NCBI RefSeq assembly: GCF_013112485.1
Contig: NZ_JABFHG010000023.1
Span: forward strand, 1 to 52,351
DNA length: 52,351 bases
From: Roseicella sp. DB1501
Lineage (GTDB): Bacteria > Pseudomonadota > Alphaproteobacteria > Acetobacterales > Acetobacteraceae
Direction: 5' to 3'
Part shown: piece by piece, positions 43,442-51,465 of the stretch
How the letters are laid out: every line of letters starts with the position of its first letter
Position numbering within the stretch: position 1 is the first letter of the stretch
The notes under the pieces: model-generated
Told to the model about the DNA's origin: nothing
Databases searched by the model: none
Seen by the model: the letters and a program-made list of their open reading frames with translations, nothing else
Translations under genes and position numbers: made by a program

Positions 43442-43603
43442 ATGAAGCCCGGCAAAAAGCACCATATGCGCAATAAAAATGAAATCTTTACGAAGCGCCA
43501 AAAACGCTTTGTGATCAGTGGCTTATTTGATTTTTTACCCTCGCAGACGACTTTCCTGCGAGCGGTAGGACCCGCTCGCAGGAAAGTCGTCTGCGACGTG
43601 TAG
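43442..43603 (+). CDS. Possible small basic protein in a low-GC island
   Basis: 53 codons from the ATG at 43442, with GAGGAG about 7 bases upstream and a TATAAT at 43402-43407. The product starts MKPGKKHHMRNKNEIFTKRQ and is very basic. Its last third is encoded by the 25-bp hairpin that follows. An 88-codon minus-strand frame (43384-43650) overlaps it, with a hydrophobic C-terminus. Which strand is real, if either, is not decided. Confidence 0.3.
   Translation: MKPGKKHHMRNKNEIFTKRQKRFVISGLFDFLPSQTTFLRAVGPARRKVVCDV
43541..43596. repeat. Perfect 25-bp hairpin
   Basis: Arms at 43541-43565 and 43572-43596 are exact complements, with loop TAGGAC. Each arm starts TCGCAGACGACTTTCC. The T-run lies before, not after, the stem on the plus strand, and A residues follow it on the minus strand, so it is not a standard terminator. 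It lies in a short region of lower GC than the surroundings. Confidence 0.8.
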
Positions 43604-43723
43604 CACATATAGCTCCAAAAGTCAAGCCTAGACACCACATCTTGTGTCATTACACTGCGCGGATGCGCAGTGGGTTGAACACCTTCTCACTGCCAAATCG
43701 ATGCTGGCCGCTGAAGTCGGCAG

Positions 43724-44169
43724 CTACTTCACCAGCCGGGACGGCTGCGCCTTCCGCTCCTCGGTATCGTCTACCTGGAGCTGGCTGATCCGCGTCGAGG
43801 CATCGGGGCTGATGGCCTGCTGCCCGTCATAAGCACGCAACTCGGCCAGAATGCCGCGCACCAGGGCGTATGCAGGATCGCCAGCCCATGGCCCTGCATC
43901 GGCACGGCAATCCCATCCGCCATGAAGCCCAGAAACTCCTCGTCATTGCGCACGTGCCATTTCGGATGGCGCAGGGCATGGTACTGGAAGCCGTGGCGGG
44001 TGCCGTCCGCCTCGATCACCGTAAAGCCCAGCTGCGCCCGTGGCCGCGTCACATAGGCGGCTAGCGCCTCGACACCGAGCTCCGCGCCAGGGCGGCGGGC
44101 GTTGGCAGGGGAGGGATCCAGCTTGGAAAGCGCGATCTCGGCCGTGGCATGGGTGATGGTGTCGGTCAT
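43724..44169 (-). pseudogene. ParB-derived chimeric gene with frameshift
   Basis: From the ATG at 44169 (GGGAG upstream) the first 40 codons, MTDTITHATAEIALSKLDPS and NARRPGAELGVEALAAYV, are the N-terminus of plasmid ParB/RepB-type proteins. The sequence then changes in frame to FTVIEADGTRHGFQYHALRH and NDEEFLGFMADGIAVPMQG, not ParB-like and not identified. A further frame change near 43870 is needed to continue into VRGILAELRAYDGQQAISPD and end at the TAG at 43724. An internal deletion fused two genes and the second is damaged. Confidence 0.6.
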
Positions 44170-44416
44170 GGTGTTCTCCCTTCGTGGCAGCGGGAAGCAG
44201 CCCCGCTGTTTCCCTGCTCGTCGGCGAGACCGGGAGCGGGAGGGGGGTGCCTGCGGCCGGGCGTGGCCGGGCTGCGAGGGAGTGGGGCGGTGCCCGGCAT
44301 CGAGGGTGCTCTCGAGCGCGGCGGCGGAGCGCGGCCTCGCAGCCGCCCTCAGGCGATCGAGGACAGGTCCGAGAGGCCGCCGCTTCTCGGTTCTGCCGCG
44401 CCCATGCCTGGGTCCA

Positions 44417-45520
44417 TCACTCGCCCTCCTCCCAGCGTTCGATCTCGGCGGCAAAGGCCCGCTCGGCGCGGCCGGCATGGCGGGCCCGCCGCTCGGCCAG
44501 GCGGTCGCCCTGGCGGAGCCCGGCATGCAGGCCGGAGGCCTCGGCGTAGTGCTGCACCGAGACCTCGGCGGAATGGCCCATGATGTCGGCGGCATCCATG
44601 GCGAGCTCGGGGCTGCGGCGGGCGGCGCTCGCCCGCAGCCACTTGCGAAAGGCGTGCGGCCCATCGGCCTTGCCGAACCAGGCGCGGGTGCGGCGCTCGG
44701 CGATCCCCTGGGCGCCCTCGCGGGTCATCGGCCCGCGCATGCCCATCCAGAGCTGGTCCGTGCGCCCGGCGCCCGGAAAGCGCGACCGGGCCTGCTCGAG
44801 ATAGTCGGTCAGCATCCCTGATGCCGCGGCATCGAGCGGGTAGTCGAGCCGGCGCCCGGTCTTGGTGTGCTCGCCGGGAAAGCGCAGATGCCAGGTGCCG
44901 TCCGAGCGGCGCTCGAGATGCCGGCCCAGGGTCATCGCCACGAGGCTGCGGAGGCGCGGGGCGCGGGTCAGCAGCACCGCCAGCAGCGCCGCGTCGCGCA
45001 GCGCCCGCCACCGCCCCGGCCCGTCCGCCATGGCGAGGCCCCGGCGGTGCAGCCGCCGGAGATGCGGCATCGTCTCGTCCGCGTCGTGCACGGCGAAGGG
45101 CTTCGGCCCGCCCGGGATCGCCCGCCGCAGCGGGCGGTTGCCGGGCCGGGTGATGAAGCTGCGGTCGCGGTCGGGGGCCAGCAGGCGCAGCATGGCGCTG
45201 AGGTTGCGCAGCATCTGCCGCCGGGCGGTGGGCGCCAGGCCGCGTGCCCTGGTCTCCCGGCGCCAGGCCGCCACCCGCGCCGGCGTCACCAGGCTGCCCG
45301 GCGCCTCGGCCTCGCCGAGCCCGCCGGTGCGGGCGGCGAAGTCGAGGAACTGGCCGTAGGTCTGGACGTAGCTGGCAAGCGTGGCCGGGCGGAGCGCCGC
45401 GGCCGCGCCGCACTCGCCCGAGCCGTCGTCGTCCGGCGCCAGCGCCCGCTCGAGGGCAAGGCGCTCCTCCCGGGGCCAGTGCCCGGGAGGGAGGGAACGG
45501 ACGTCCCCCTGCGCGGTCAT
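44417..45520 (-). CDS. Tyrosine recombinase, second of a tandem pair
   Basis: 367 residues from the ATG at 45520, overlapping the upstream recombinase stop by ATGA. Core-binding domain TLASYVQTYGQFLDFAARTG; catalytic residues all present: Arg191 (RLRSLVAM), Lys220 (HTKTGRR), His289/Arg292 (GPHAFRKW), His316 (IMGHSAEV) and Tyr325 (QHYAEAS). Third gene of an HTH-Int-Int operon. With two different recombinases, a heterodimer acting on an asymmetric site, as XerC/XerD do, is possible. Start at the overlap is preferred over longer frames. Confidence 0.85.
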   Translation of the reverse strand: MTAQGDVRSLPPGHWPREERLALERALAPDDDGSGECGAAAALRPATLASYVQTYGQFLDFAARTGGLGEAEAPGSLVTPARVAAWRRETRARGLAPTARRQMLRNLSAMLRLLAPDRDRSFITRPGNRPLRRAIPGGPKPFAVHDADETMPHLRRLHRRGLAMADGPGRWRALRDAALLAVLLTRAPRLRSLVAMTLGRHLERRSDGTWHLRFPGEHTKTGRRLDYPLDAAASGMLTDYLEQARSRFPGAGRTDQLWMGMRGPMTREGAQGIAERRTRAWFGKADGPHAFRKWLRASAARRSPELAMDAADIMGHSAEVSVQHYAEASGLHAGLRQGDRLAERRARHAGRAERAFAAEIERWEEGE

Positions 45521-47322
45521 GCCATCCCCCGGCGCCGGCGTGCCAGGTCGAGCGGCAGGCCCGGCGGGATCGCCGTGGCGGCGGAGCGGCGCCGGCGGGT
45601 GCCGATCCCCTCGCTCACGCGCCGCGCCGTCCCCTGGCGGTTGGTCCGGCGGTAGTAGCGGAGGGCGATCTCGAAGCCGCCATGGCCGAGCAGGGCGCGG
45701 ACGTCCTCGACGGCGTGCGGATTGTCCTGCAGGATGCGGGCGGCCGCGAAGGCGCGGAAGTCGTGCACGGTCATGCGCACCCCGGTGTGTGCGTGGATGG
45801 CGCGGGCGATCCTCTCCGAGAAGCCGCCCTTGTTGCGCGGCAGTGCCGCGCCGTCGCGGTTGGGGAACACCCAGGCGGTCGTCGGATGCGGGCCGAGGGG
45901 GCGGAAGTCGCGCAGGTACTCGACCAGGACCGCGGCCGGCTCGCCGCGCAGCCAGGTCTCGACCAGTCGGCCGTTCTTGTTGGCGGTGACACTCAGACGC
46001 GCCTCCACCGGCCCGCGCTCGCCTGCCTGCCGCATCGACAGCTCCTCCCCGAGGCGCAGCCGCGTCAGGTCGTGGACGCGCAGCGGCAGGTGCAGCAGGA
46101 TCTCGAGCGCCGCCGCCAGGGCGGCCATCCAGCAGGCCTCCTGCGGCTTGGGCGGATGGTTGACGCCGGCCTTGCTGGTCCAGCCGTCGCGCAGGCGGCG
46201 GGCCTTGTGCAGCAGCAGCGCCGGCAGGTGCAGCAGCCTGGCCTCGGTCTCGGGGTCCTCCAGGCGGTCGAGCAGGGCGGACAGGTCGTCGCCGATCTCG
46301 CATTGCCGCTTGGGCCGGTAGACCTTGAGCATGCGGCGCAGCCTGGCATTGGCCTCGCCGGGGAGCTTGCGGAAGATCGCCAGCGACTGCAGCGTGGCGG
46401 CGAGCATGGCCGTGCCGTGCGTCGGCAGCCTCTCGTTGGCCTTGTTCGGATGCGGCGTGCCGAGCCGGTCCCGATGCAGGCGCATGATCCGCTTGGCAGT
46501 GTCGAACTGCAGCAGGACGCCGAGGTCCGTGAGCTCGTCCGGGGTGCTGCCGGTCTGCAGCATGGCCCAGAGCAGCAGCCGCAGGCCCTTCCGGCGCGTG
46601 GCGACGGTCTCGGGGCTGGCCGGGTCGGGGGCCTCGTCGTCCTCGTCGGCATCCTCCGGGCTCCGGACGAGCCAGGCGGAGTAGTCCTCCGCCTCCCGGT
46701 GCAGGGGATAGGCCGAGAGCGGCGGCGTCTGGATCCGGCCCTCCGGCGGGCCCAGGACGAGCTCGGTGTCCGGCCAGCCGGGGATCAGCCCGCGCATCTT
46801 GTTCCACTGCCGCGCCGCCTCGCGGACGTTCGCCCGGACGTTCTTGCTGCCCTGGCTGGCGGCGAGGCGCCGCGCGTAGTCGTCGAGGGTGGCACTGGTG
46901 ACCTCCCCTGGCTGCAGGCCGTTCTTGTCGCAGTCTCGCATGAAGGCGTGCAGGCGATGCGGGTGGAAGCGCTTGGGCAGGGCCTTCTCCAGCACCGCCC
47001 AGGCCGGGTCGCTGGTCGGCCCGTACCGCCGGACGGGGGCGAGGAGGCCGCGGCGGCGCATCACGTAGCGCAGGTTGGCGCGGTGGTTCTGCAGGGTCTT
47101 GGGCGCGATGCCGAGGTCGACCGCGCTGGCGGTGTCGATGGCGGGCAGGCAGACGGCCGGGTCGAGCAGCACGGTGGCCGGCGACCTCTTGCCGTCGGTC
47201 CTGCAGAGGAGGTTCAGGGACGAGACCAGCGTGCGCCGCCGCATGAGCGGCAGATCGTCCCAGGTCATGATCTCGCGCTGGGCCTCGGCGGCTGTTGGAA
47301 AGCTATGATGGGGGCTTTTCAT
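45517..47322 (-). CDS. Large tyrosine recombinase, first of a tandem pair
   Basis: 601 residues, nearly twice the usual size. N-terminal 200 residues hold a core-binding-like part (APKTLQNHRANLRYVMRRRG), residues 240-400 an extra helical insert, and the C-terminus the catalytic domain: Arg415 (LPLRVHDLTRL), Lys449 (TANKNGR), His520 and Arg523 (TVHDFRAF), His547 (LLGHGGFE) and Tyr556/557 (RYYRRT). A complete active site. It overlaps both neighbours by 4 bases. No similar genes flank it as cargo, so it may serve the plasmid rather than an integrated element. Confidence 0.83.
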   Translation of the reverse strand: MKSPHHSFPTAAEAQREIMTWDDLPLMRRRTLVSSLNLLCRTDGKRSPATVLLDPAVCLPAIDTASAVDLGIAPKTLQNHRANLRYVMRRRGLLAPVRRYGPTSDPAWAVLEKALPKRFHPHRLHAFMRDCDKNGLQPGEVTSATLDDYARRLAASQGSKNVRANVREAARQWNKMRGLIPGWPDTELVLGPPEGRIQTPPLSAYPLHREAEDYSAWLVRSPEDADEDDEAPDPASPETVATRRKGLRLLLWAMLQTGSTPDELTDLGVLLQFDTAKRIMRLHRDRLGTPHPNKANERLPTHGTAMLAATLQSLAIFRKLPGEANARLRRMLKVYRPKRQCEIGDDLSALLDRLEDPETEARLLHLPALLLHKARRLRDGWTSKAGVNHPPKPQEACWMAALAAALEILLHLPLRVHDLTRLRLGEELSMRQAGERGPVEARLSVTANKNGRLVETWLRGEPAAVLVEYLRDFRPLGPHPTTAWVFPNRDGAALPRNKGGFSERIARAIHAHTGVRMTVHDFRAFAAARILQDNPHAVEDVRALLGHGGFEIALRYYRRTNRQGTARRVSEGIGTRRRRSAATAIPPGLPLDLARRRRGMA

Positions 47323-47717
47323 GGCGATACCTCGGGGGTAGGGTCGGAGCCGGCAATTTGGGAAGGAGATAGTAGAGTAAATCCGGTTATTACTTGGGTA
47401 CCACTATCCCAACCGGCCGCTATGTACTTGATCGGGCTGCCCTCGCGCGGGCCCGGGCGGCCGGCAGCGCAGGCCAGCACCGCCGCCAGATCATCGACGC
47501 CGTAGTAACGACGCGAGCGGCGCATCTCCGGCCGGGTCAGGCCGGCCTCATCCCAGTTGCGCAGCGTGCGCAGGCCGCGCCCGACCAGCCTGGCGAAGGT
47601 CGCCGCCGGTATCTGCTTGGGCACGATGTCGGGCGTGGGATCGGGTGGCGGGCTATTGGAATGGGTCAGCGATGAGGACGGCGCAGCCGCTGGCTGCGTG
47701 GTCAGACTTTCAGGCAT
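47319..47717 (-). CDS. MerR-like helix-turn-helix protein
   Basis: About 132 residues from the ATG at 47717 (GGAAG nine bases upstream); an ATG at 47735 would add six. N-terminal third is disordered and Ser/Pro-rich. ATFARLVGRGLRTLRNWDEA then RPEMRRSRRYYGVDDLAAVL is a MerR-type winged helix as in excisionases. Its stop overlaps the first recombinase by ATGA. It could act as directionality factor or repressor; a palindrome lies directly upstream. Confidence 0.75.
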   Translation of the reverse strand: MPESLTTQPAAAPSSSLTHSNSPPPDPTPDIVPKQIPAATFARLVGRGLRTLRNWDEAGLTRPEMRRSRRYYGVDDLAAVLACAAGRPGPREGSPIKYIAAGWDSGTQVITGFTLLSPSQIAGSDPTPEVSP

Positions 47718-47736
47718 GGGAACAAGCTTCCGCATC

Positions 47737-47753
47737 GCCCGACGGCGTCGGGC
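47737..47753. promoter_or_regulatory. Palindrome at the HTH gene promoter
   Basis: GCCCGAC at 47737-47743 and GTCGGGC at 47747-47753 with a 3-base centre, 20 bases upstream of the HTH start. Position suits an operator bound by the HTH protein. Given high GC, chance symmetry is possible. Confidence 0.4.
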
Positions 47754-48697
47754 CGCGCCGCACCCCAGCGGCGACAGACGGGGTGGCCCGGCCGCCGGGG
47801 CGGCCGGGAGGCTGGCTTGCTCAGGTCCAGCGTGCGGCGTCCCTGGACGCCGCTCTACGAGCGGGGATGCCGGTGCGGACCGGCATCGGGCGACGGCGGC
47901 GAGGCCGTTCGGCCGCGCTCCGTCACCGGATGAATGCTATCAACCGCAGCGATATGCCAAGAGATTCGTTTGCCTGCCTGGCAAGCTATTTATATTGAAT
48001 GAGCATTGAAACGTCGGGCCTGCGTCCCCATTTATGCTGGACGAGAGGCAAGGCCCCGCCGGCGCCCTCGCTCCCCTGATCAGCAACGCAGTCCATACGA
48101 CGCCAGGGTCGAGCCAGAGCCGGCCGGCATGGGCATGCACCCCCGGCATCACCCGTGATGCCCGGTGCCCGCCCGCGCCGCCCCTGATCGGGCCCAGGGC
48201 GCTGGGCCACAGCCTCTCGTCCCTCCCCGTCATCGCACCCGGCGGGCCGCCGCCACGCCTCCTGGCGCAAGCGGCCGCCCGGCACCGCGCATCCGGCATT
48301 GAGCCCGGCCGCCCTCTGCGAACCCCTGCCTTGCCAGCGGTGGCACGGAGGTGCGACGGACCGGGGATGCCGGCACCCCCTGGCCCATCATGTCAGGCAT
48401 GGTGCCCGGCCTGCCGCGTGCGCGCGGCAGCGGCGCGGCCACGACCGCGCCCATCACCCTGACGGGCCCGCCAGGCGCGGCGCCGGTCCCGTGCGGGCCG
48501 GCACCGCGGCGTGCCGGGCGGCTCCTCCTACGGATCGCCCGGCTGCGTGCCCCATCCGGGGCCGCACCGACCCGGCAGCCGCACCCGCGGCCGCCGGGCC
48601 GAACGCCGGCCCATCCCGCCCTCCAGCCGGTCTCGGCAGCTCCGAGCCGACCGCAGCGGACCCTTGAGCAAGGCCGAAACACACTGCTGGAGATCGC
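47754..48697. other. Gene-free region between divergent operons, with palindromes
   Basis: About 940 bases, extremely GC-rich, with long open frames that look like composition artefacts. Palindromes stand out: CCCGGCCGCC/GGCGGCCGGG at 47787-47808 (2-base centre), TTGCC/GGCAA at 47970-47984 next to an AT-rich patch with TATATT at 47991, and GGCATCAC/GTGATGCC at 48145-48162 (2-base centre). It may hold recombination or control sites for the flanking recombinase operon. Confidence 0.45.
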
Positions 48698-49468
48698 ATG
48701 ACCCCCATCAGCACCCTCAGCTACCAGGGCAGGCGCATCCGCCTGCGCGGCAGCCTGCTGAACCTCGCCGACCTGTGGCGCGCCGCCGGCCGGCCGGAAA
48801 ACCACCGGCCCGCCGACTGGCTCGTCCTCGCAGGGACCACGCTCGACACCGACGGCCTCCTCGCCGACCGCGGCCAGGCGGGAGGGACCTGGGCGCACTG
48901 GCAGCTCGCGCTGCTCTACGCCCGCACCCTCTCGCCGGCCCTCCACCTCTGGGCCAGCACCGTCCTCCGCGCCGCCATGGAGCGGCCGGACGACCTGGCC
49001 AGGGAGGATCCCGACCCGCGGATCCCCTACCTCGCCGTGCGGTTCCGCGAACTGCACCGCCGCCTCGACACGCTCGAGCGGCACGCCGCCGACCTCATGT
49101 TCCTCGCCCTCTCGGGCCAGGAGCTGCTGTTCGGCGGCCGGCGCGAGTTCTCGGAGCGGAGCCGGGCCCTCATGGCCCGGGTGGTGGCGGCCGCGCCCTA
49201 CGGTGGCCAGTGCCCCTGCTGCGGCCGCGAGCGCGTGCTCGCCGAGGGCAGCCGGCTACGGCCCGGCGCCGAGTTCGACCACTTCTACCATCGTGGCCTG
49301 AACCGGCCCGAGTACGGCTGGCCGGTCTGCGCCCCCTGCCATGGCGAGCTGACCCATGGTGGCCACCTCGCCCGCTTCGCGCGGACGCCCGAGTTCCGGG
49401 CCTTCCAGGCCCGGGTGCTCGAGGCACGCCGCCAGGCACGCCAGTGCCCCGGCGGCGACGCGACGTAG
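48698..49468 (+). CDS. KilA-N / HNH-type zinc protein
   Basis: 256 residues. The N-terminus SYQGRRIRLRGSLLNLADLW, RPENHRPADWLV is a KilA-N-like DNA-binding domain (residues about 8-50), known from phage antirepressors. The C-terminal third has CPCC (172-175), EFDHFYHRG (His195) and PVCAPCHGELTH (Cys211, Cys214, His215), an HNH/zinc finger arrangement. Fusions of KilA-N to nuclease-like domains are known in phages and plasmids. Divergent from the HTH-Int-Int operon; it ends just before a strong terminator. Confidence 0.75.
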   Translation: MTPISTLSYQGRRIRLRGSLLNLADLWRAAGRPENHRPADWLVLAGTTLDTDGLLADRGQAGGTWAHWQLALLYARTLSPALHLWASTVLRAAMERPDDLAREDPDPRIPYLAVRFRELHRRLDTLERHAADLMFLALSGQELLFGGRREFSERSRALMARVVAAAPYGGQCPCCGRERVLAEGSRLRPGAEFDHFYHRGLNRPEYGWPVCAPCHGELTHGGHLARFARTPEFRAFQARVLEARRQARQCPGGDAT

Positions 49469-49500
49469 CCACCAGCCCGCCCGCGTGGCGGGCACACAAG

Positions 49501-49537
49501 AGCCCCGTGACCTCATCCCGAGGTCACGGGGCTTTTC
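49501..49537 (+). terminator. Rho-independent terminator
   Basis: AGCCCCGTGACCTC at 49501-49514, loop ATCCC, and the exact complement at 49520-49533, followed by TTTT. A 14-bp perfect stem 32 bases after the KilA-N/HNH stop. Confidence 0.88.
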
Positions 49538-49796
49538 GCGTTTTCGGAGCATGACGTCGGCTCTCGCGGCAACAAGGCGAGGCACCCGCACTGCTTCGAC
49601 TATCCTCACCCAATTGCCACGCTGCGCCAACTCGGACCCAGCGGCCTGCATGTGGTCTCACCCGGCGAGGCTGAGGCCCTGGCGCACGACCACGGCCTCG
49701 CGTCGGTCCGCCGCCAGGCCCCCCGGACCAGCAGGACAGGGCCGGGATGTCCCGGACCGGCCTCGCGCTGCACCTGCCGGTGGACAACATTGGGCG

Positions 49797-50030
49797 CTGC
49801 CGCTCATCTGGCTTATCATCCTGAACAACCAGGACCAGTCCACCTGCAAGGTCGGTCTATCGCGTGCGCTCTGCCGTGCCGCCGACAGTGCCGCTGGACT
49901 GGCCGAGCAGGATGGCGAGGCGTTCGTCACTCCGCCTCCCGGCCTCGAGCTCCGACTGGGTCGCGCCGCTACATGCCGCTGGTCACGGCGCGGCTGACGC
50001 AAGCGCCCGGCAACACCGGACGAGGATGCC
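49797..50030 (+). pseudogene. Decayed copy B of the 39.9-kb protein family
   Basis: Plus strand: LPLIWLIILNNQDQSTCKVG, LSRALCRAADSAAGLAEQDG and VTPPPGLEL; a frame change then gives RYMPLVTARLTQAPGN. It matches copy A at 39936-40131 over about 35 residues but continues further downstream. Frame breaks make it non-functional. Surrounding DNA (49540-49796 and 50031-50230) holds no recognised gene, only a short stretch (LRQLGPSGLHV) that could be an aldo-keto reductase start. Confidence 0.5.
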
Positions 50031-50230
50031 GACATAGCACCTAAGCCACGGCCGCCTCGGCCGAGCTCGCTACTCGCTCCAACTGCGGCCTGCTCGACTA
50101 CGCCTCGCATCCAGAGGATCTGGTGCAGACTGCCCGCGGCTTCGGCCTCGCCGGGCTGGGCTTCTGGGGCCGTGCTCGGCAATCCGCTGGGGGCGAGGTA
50201 TGATTGGCCGGACTAATGGGAGGAAAAGCC

Positions 50231-51436
50231 ATGCTCACTCGGCGACAACTTGCCGCCGCCTCAACCGCGATCCTCGCCGCACCGAGCATCAGTCGCGCAC
50301 AGGAAACACCCGGCGTCACGACAACCGAGATCCGCATCGGCAGCATCAACTCGCTCAGCGGTCCGCTCTCGGCCTACTCTGTTATCTCCCGCAGCAATGC
50401 GGCTATGTTCAAGCGAGTGAACGATCAGGGCGGCATCAACGGACGCAAAATCACTTTCATCACCTATGATGACGGCTTCCAGCCACCTAAAACTTTGGAG
50501 CAGGCAAGGCGGCTGATTGAGCAGGACCGGGTCGCCTTCCTGTTCAACACGCTCGGTACACCGACCAACAGCGCCATCCAACGGTATGTGAACCAGCGGA
50601 AGGTGCCACACCTGTTCCTGGCGACTGGTGCCGACAAATGGGCCAACCCGAAGGAGTACCCCTGGACCATCGGATGGCAGCCCAGCTATCGCGTCGAGAC
50701 GCAGATCTACGCGAAGTACCTTCTCGAACAGAAGCCGGACGCCAAGGTGGCCCTGCTCTATCAGAACGACGACTTCGGCAAGGACTTCGTCAATGGGCTA
50801 CGAGACGTTCTCGGCGCCCGCTACGACGGAATGGTGCGCAGCGCCAGCTACGAGGCAACCGACCCAACCATCGACAGTCAAGTCGTCAGCCTCCAGACCA
50901 CCGGCGCCGATGTGCTGGTCTGCGCCACCTCACCCAAGTTCGCTGCCATGGCCATCCGCAAGGTCCACGATGTCGGATGGCGGCCGCTGACCTTCATGGC
51001 GAATATCGCCTCTTCGGCCGCGGCGGTCATGCAGCCGGCCGGAGCCGAGAAAGGCATCGGGGTCATCACTTCCGACTTCCGCAAGGACCAGACCGATCCG
51101 GCCTGGGCGGATGATCCGGGCATGAACGAGTGGCGCGGCTTCATGCGCCAGTACCTGCCGGATGCCGACCTGACGGACAACAACTACACTTTAGCCTACG
51201 GCTTCGGCGTCACCATGATCCAGGTGCTGCGGCAGTGTGGCAACGACCTGTCACGCGAGAACGTCATGCGGCAGGCAACGAACCTGGCACCACTCGAAGT
51301 TCCGACACTGCTGCCGGGCATCCACGTGAGTACGTCGCCCACTAACTACAAGCCGGTCCGCCACATGCAACTCCAGCGCTGGGACGGGCGCACCTGGGTG
51401 CGCTTTGGCCGCGTGATCGAGGGAGCGGACGTGTAG
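50231..51436 (+). CDS. Periplasmic binding protein, branched-chain-type
   Basis: 401 residues from the ATG at 50231, after GGGAGGAAAAG. Signal MLTRRQLAAASTAILAAPSI then SRAQE. Type I fold: IRIGSINSLSGPLSAYSVIS, VNDQGGINGRKITFITYDDG, LYQNDDFGKDFVNGLRDVLG and TLAYGFGVTMIQVLRQCGND. It belongs to a different subgroup from the three paralogues at 12-20 kb, closer to LivK-like sensors of aromatic acids. No permease is adjacent. Followed by SRPBCC and alcohol dehydrogenase genes on the same strand. Confidence 0.85.
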   Translation: MLTRRQLAAASTAILAAPSISRAQETPGVTTTEIRIGSINSLSGPLSAYSVISRSNAAMFKRVNDQGGINGRKITFITYDDGFQPPKTLEQARRLIEQDRVAFLFNTLGTPTNSAIQRYVNQRKVPHLFLATGADKWANPKEYPWTIGWQPSYRVETQIYAKYLLEQKPDAKVALLYQNDDFGKDFVNGLRDVLGARYDGMVRSASYEATDPTIDSQVVSLQTTGADVLVCATSPKFAAMAIRKVHDVGWRPLTFMANIASSAAAVMQPAGAEKGIGVITSDFRKDQTDPAWADDPGMNEWRGFMRQYLPDADLTDNNYTLAYGFGVTMIQVLRQCGNDLSRENVMRQATNLAPLEVPTLLPGIHVSTSPTNYKPVRHMQLQRWDGRTWVRFGRVIEGADV

Positions 51437-51465
51437 CCAGCGACATCGCCACGGCAGGGTGCGAG

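Noticed and set aside
43541-43596. The 25-bp hairpin as a terminator
   Set aside because: No T-run follows the stem on either strand; the only run lies on the 5' side.
44417-46807. A 796-codon open frame covering the second recombinase and reaching far upstream
   Set aside because: Its first 430 codons run out of frame through the 601-residue recombinase and are Arg/Pro/Ala-rich; only the part after the ATG at 45520 has real domain content.
45244-47505. A 753-codon plus-strand open frame opposite the recombinases
   Set aside because: Antisense frame created by high GC; no family motif and composition typical of shadows.
47985-48010. Promoter with TATATT at 47991
   Set aside because: The -35 candidate is poor and the next plus-strand gene is 700 bases away.
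49620-49690. Possible aldo-keto reductase start (LRQLGPSGLHV)
   Set aside because: Only about 11 residues fit and the frame then diverges; too short to claim.
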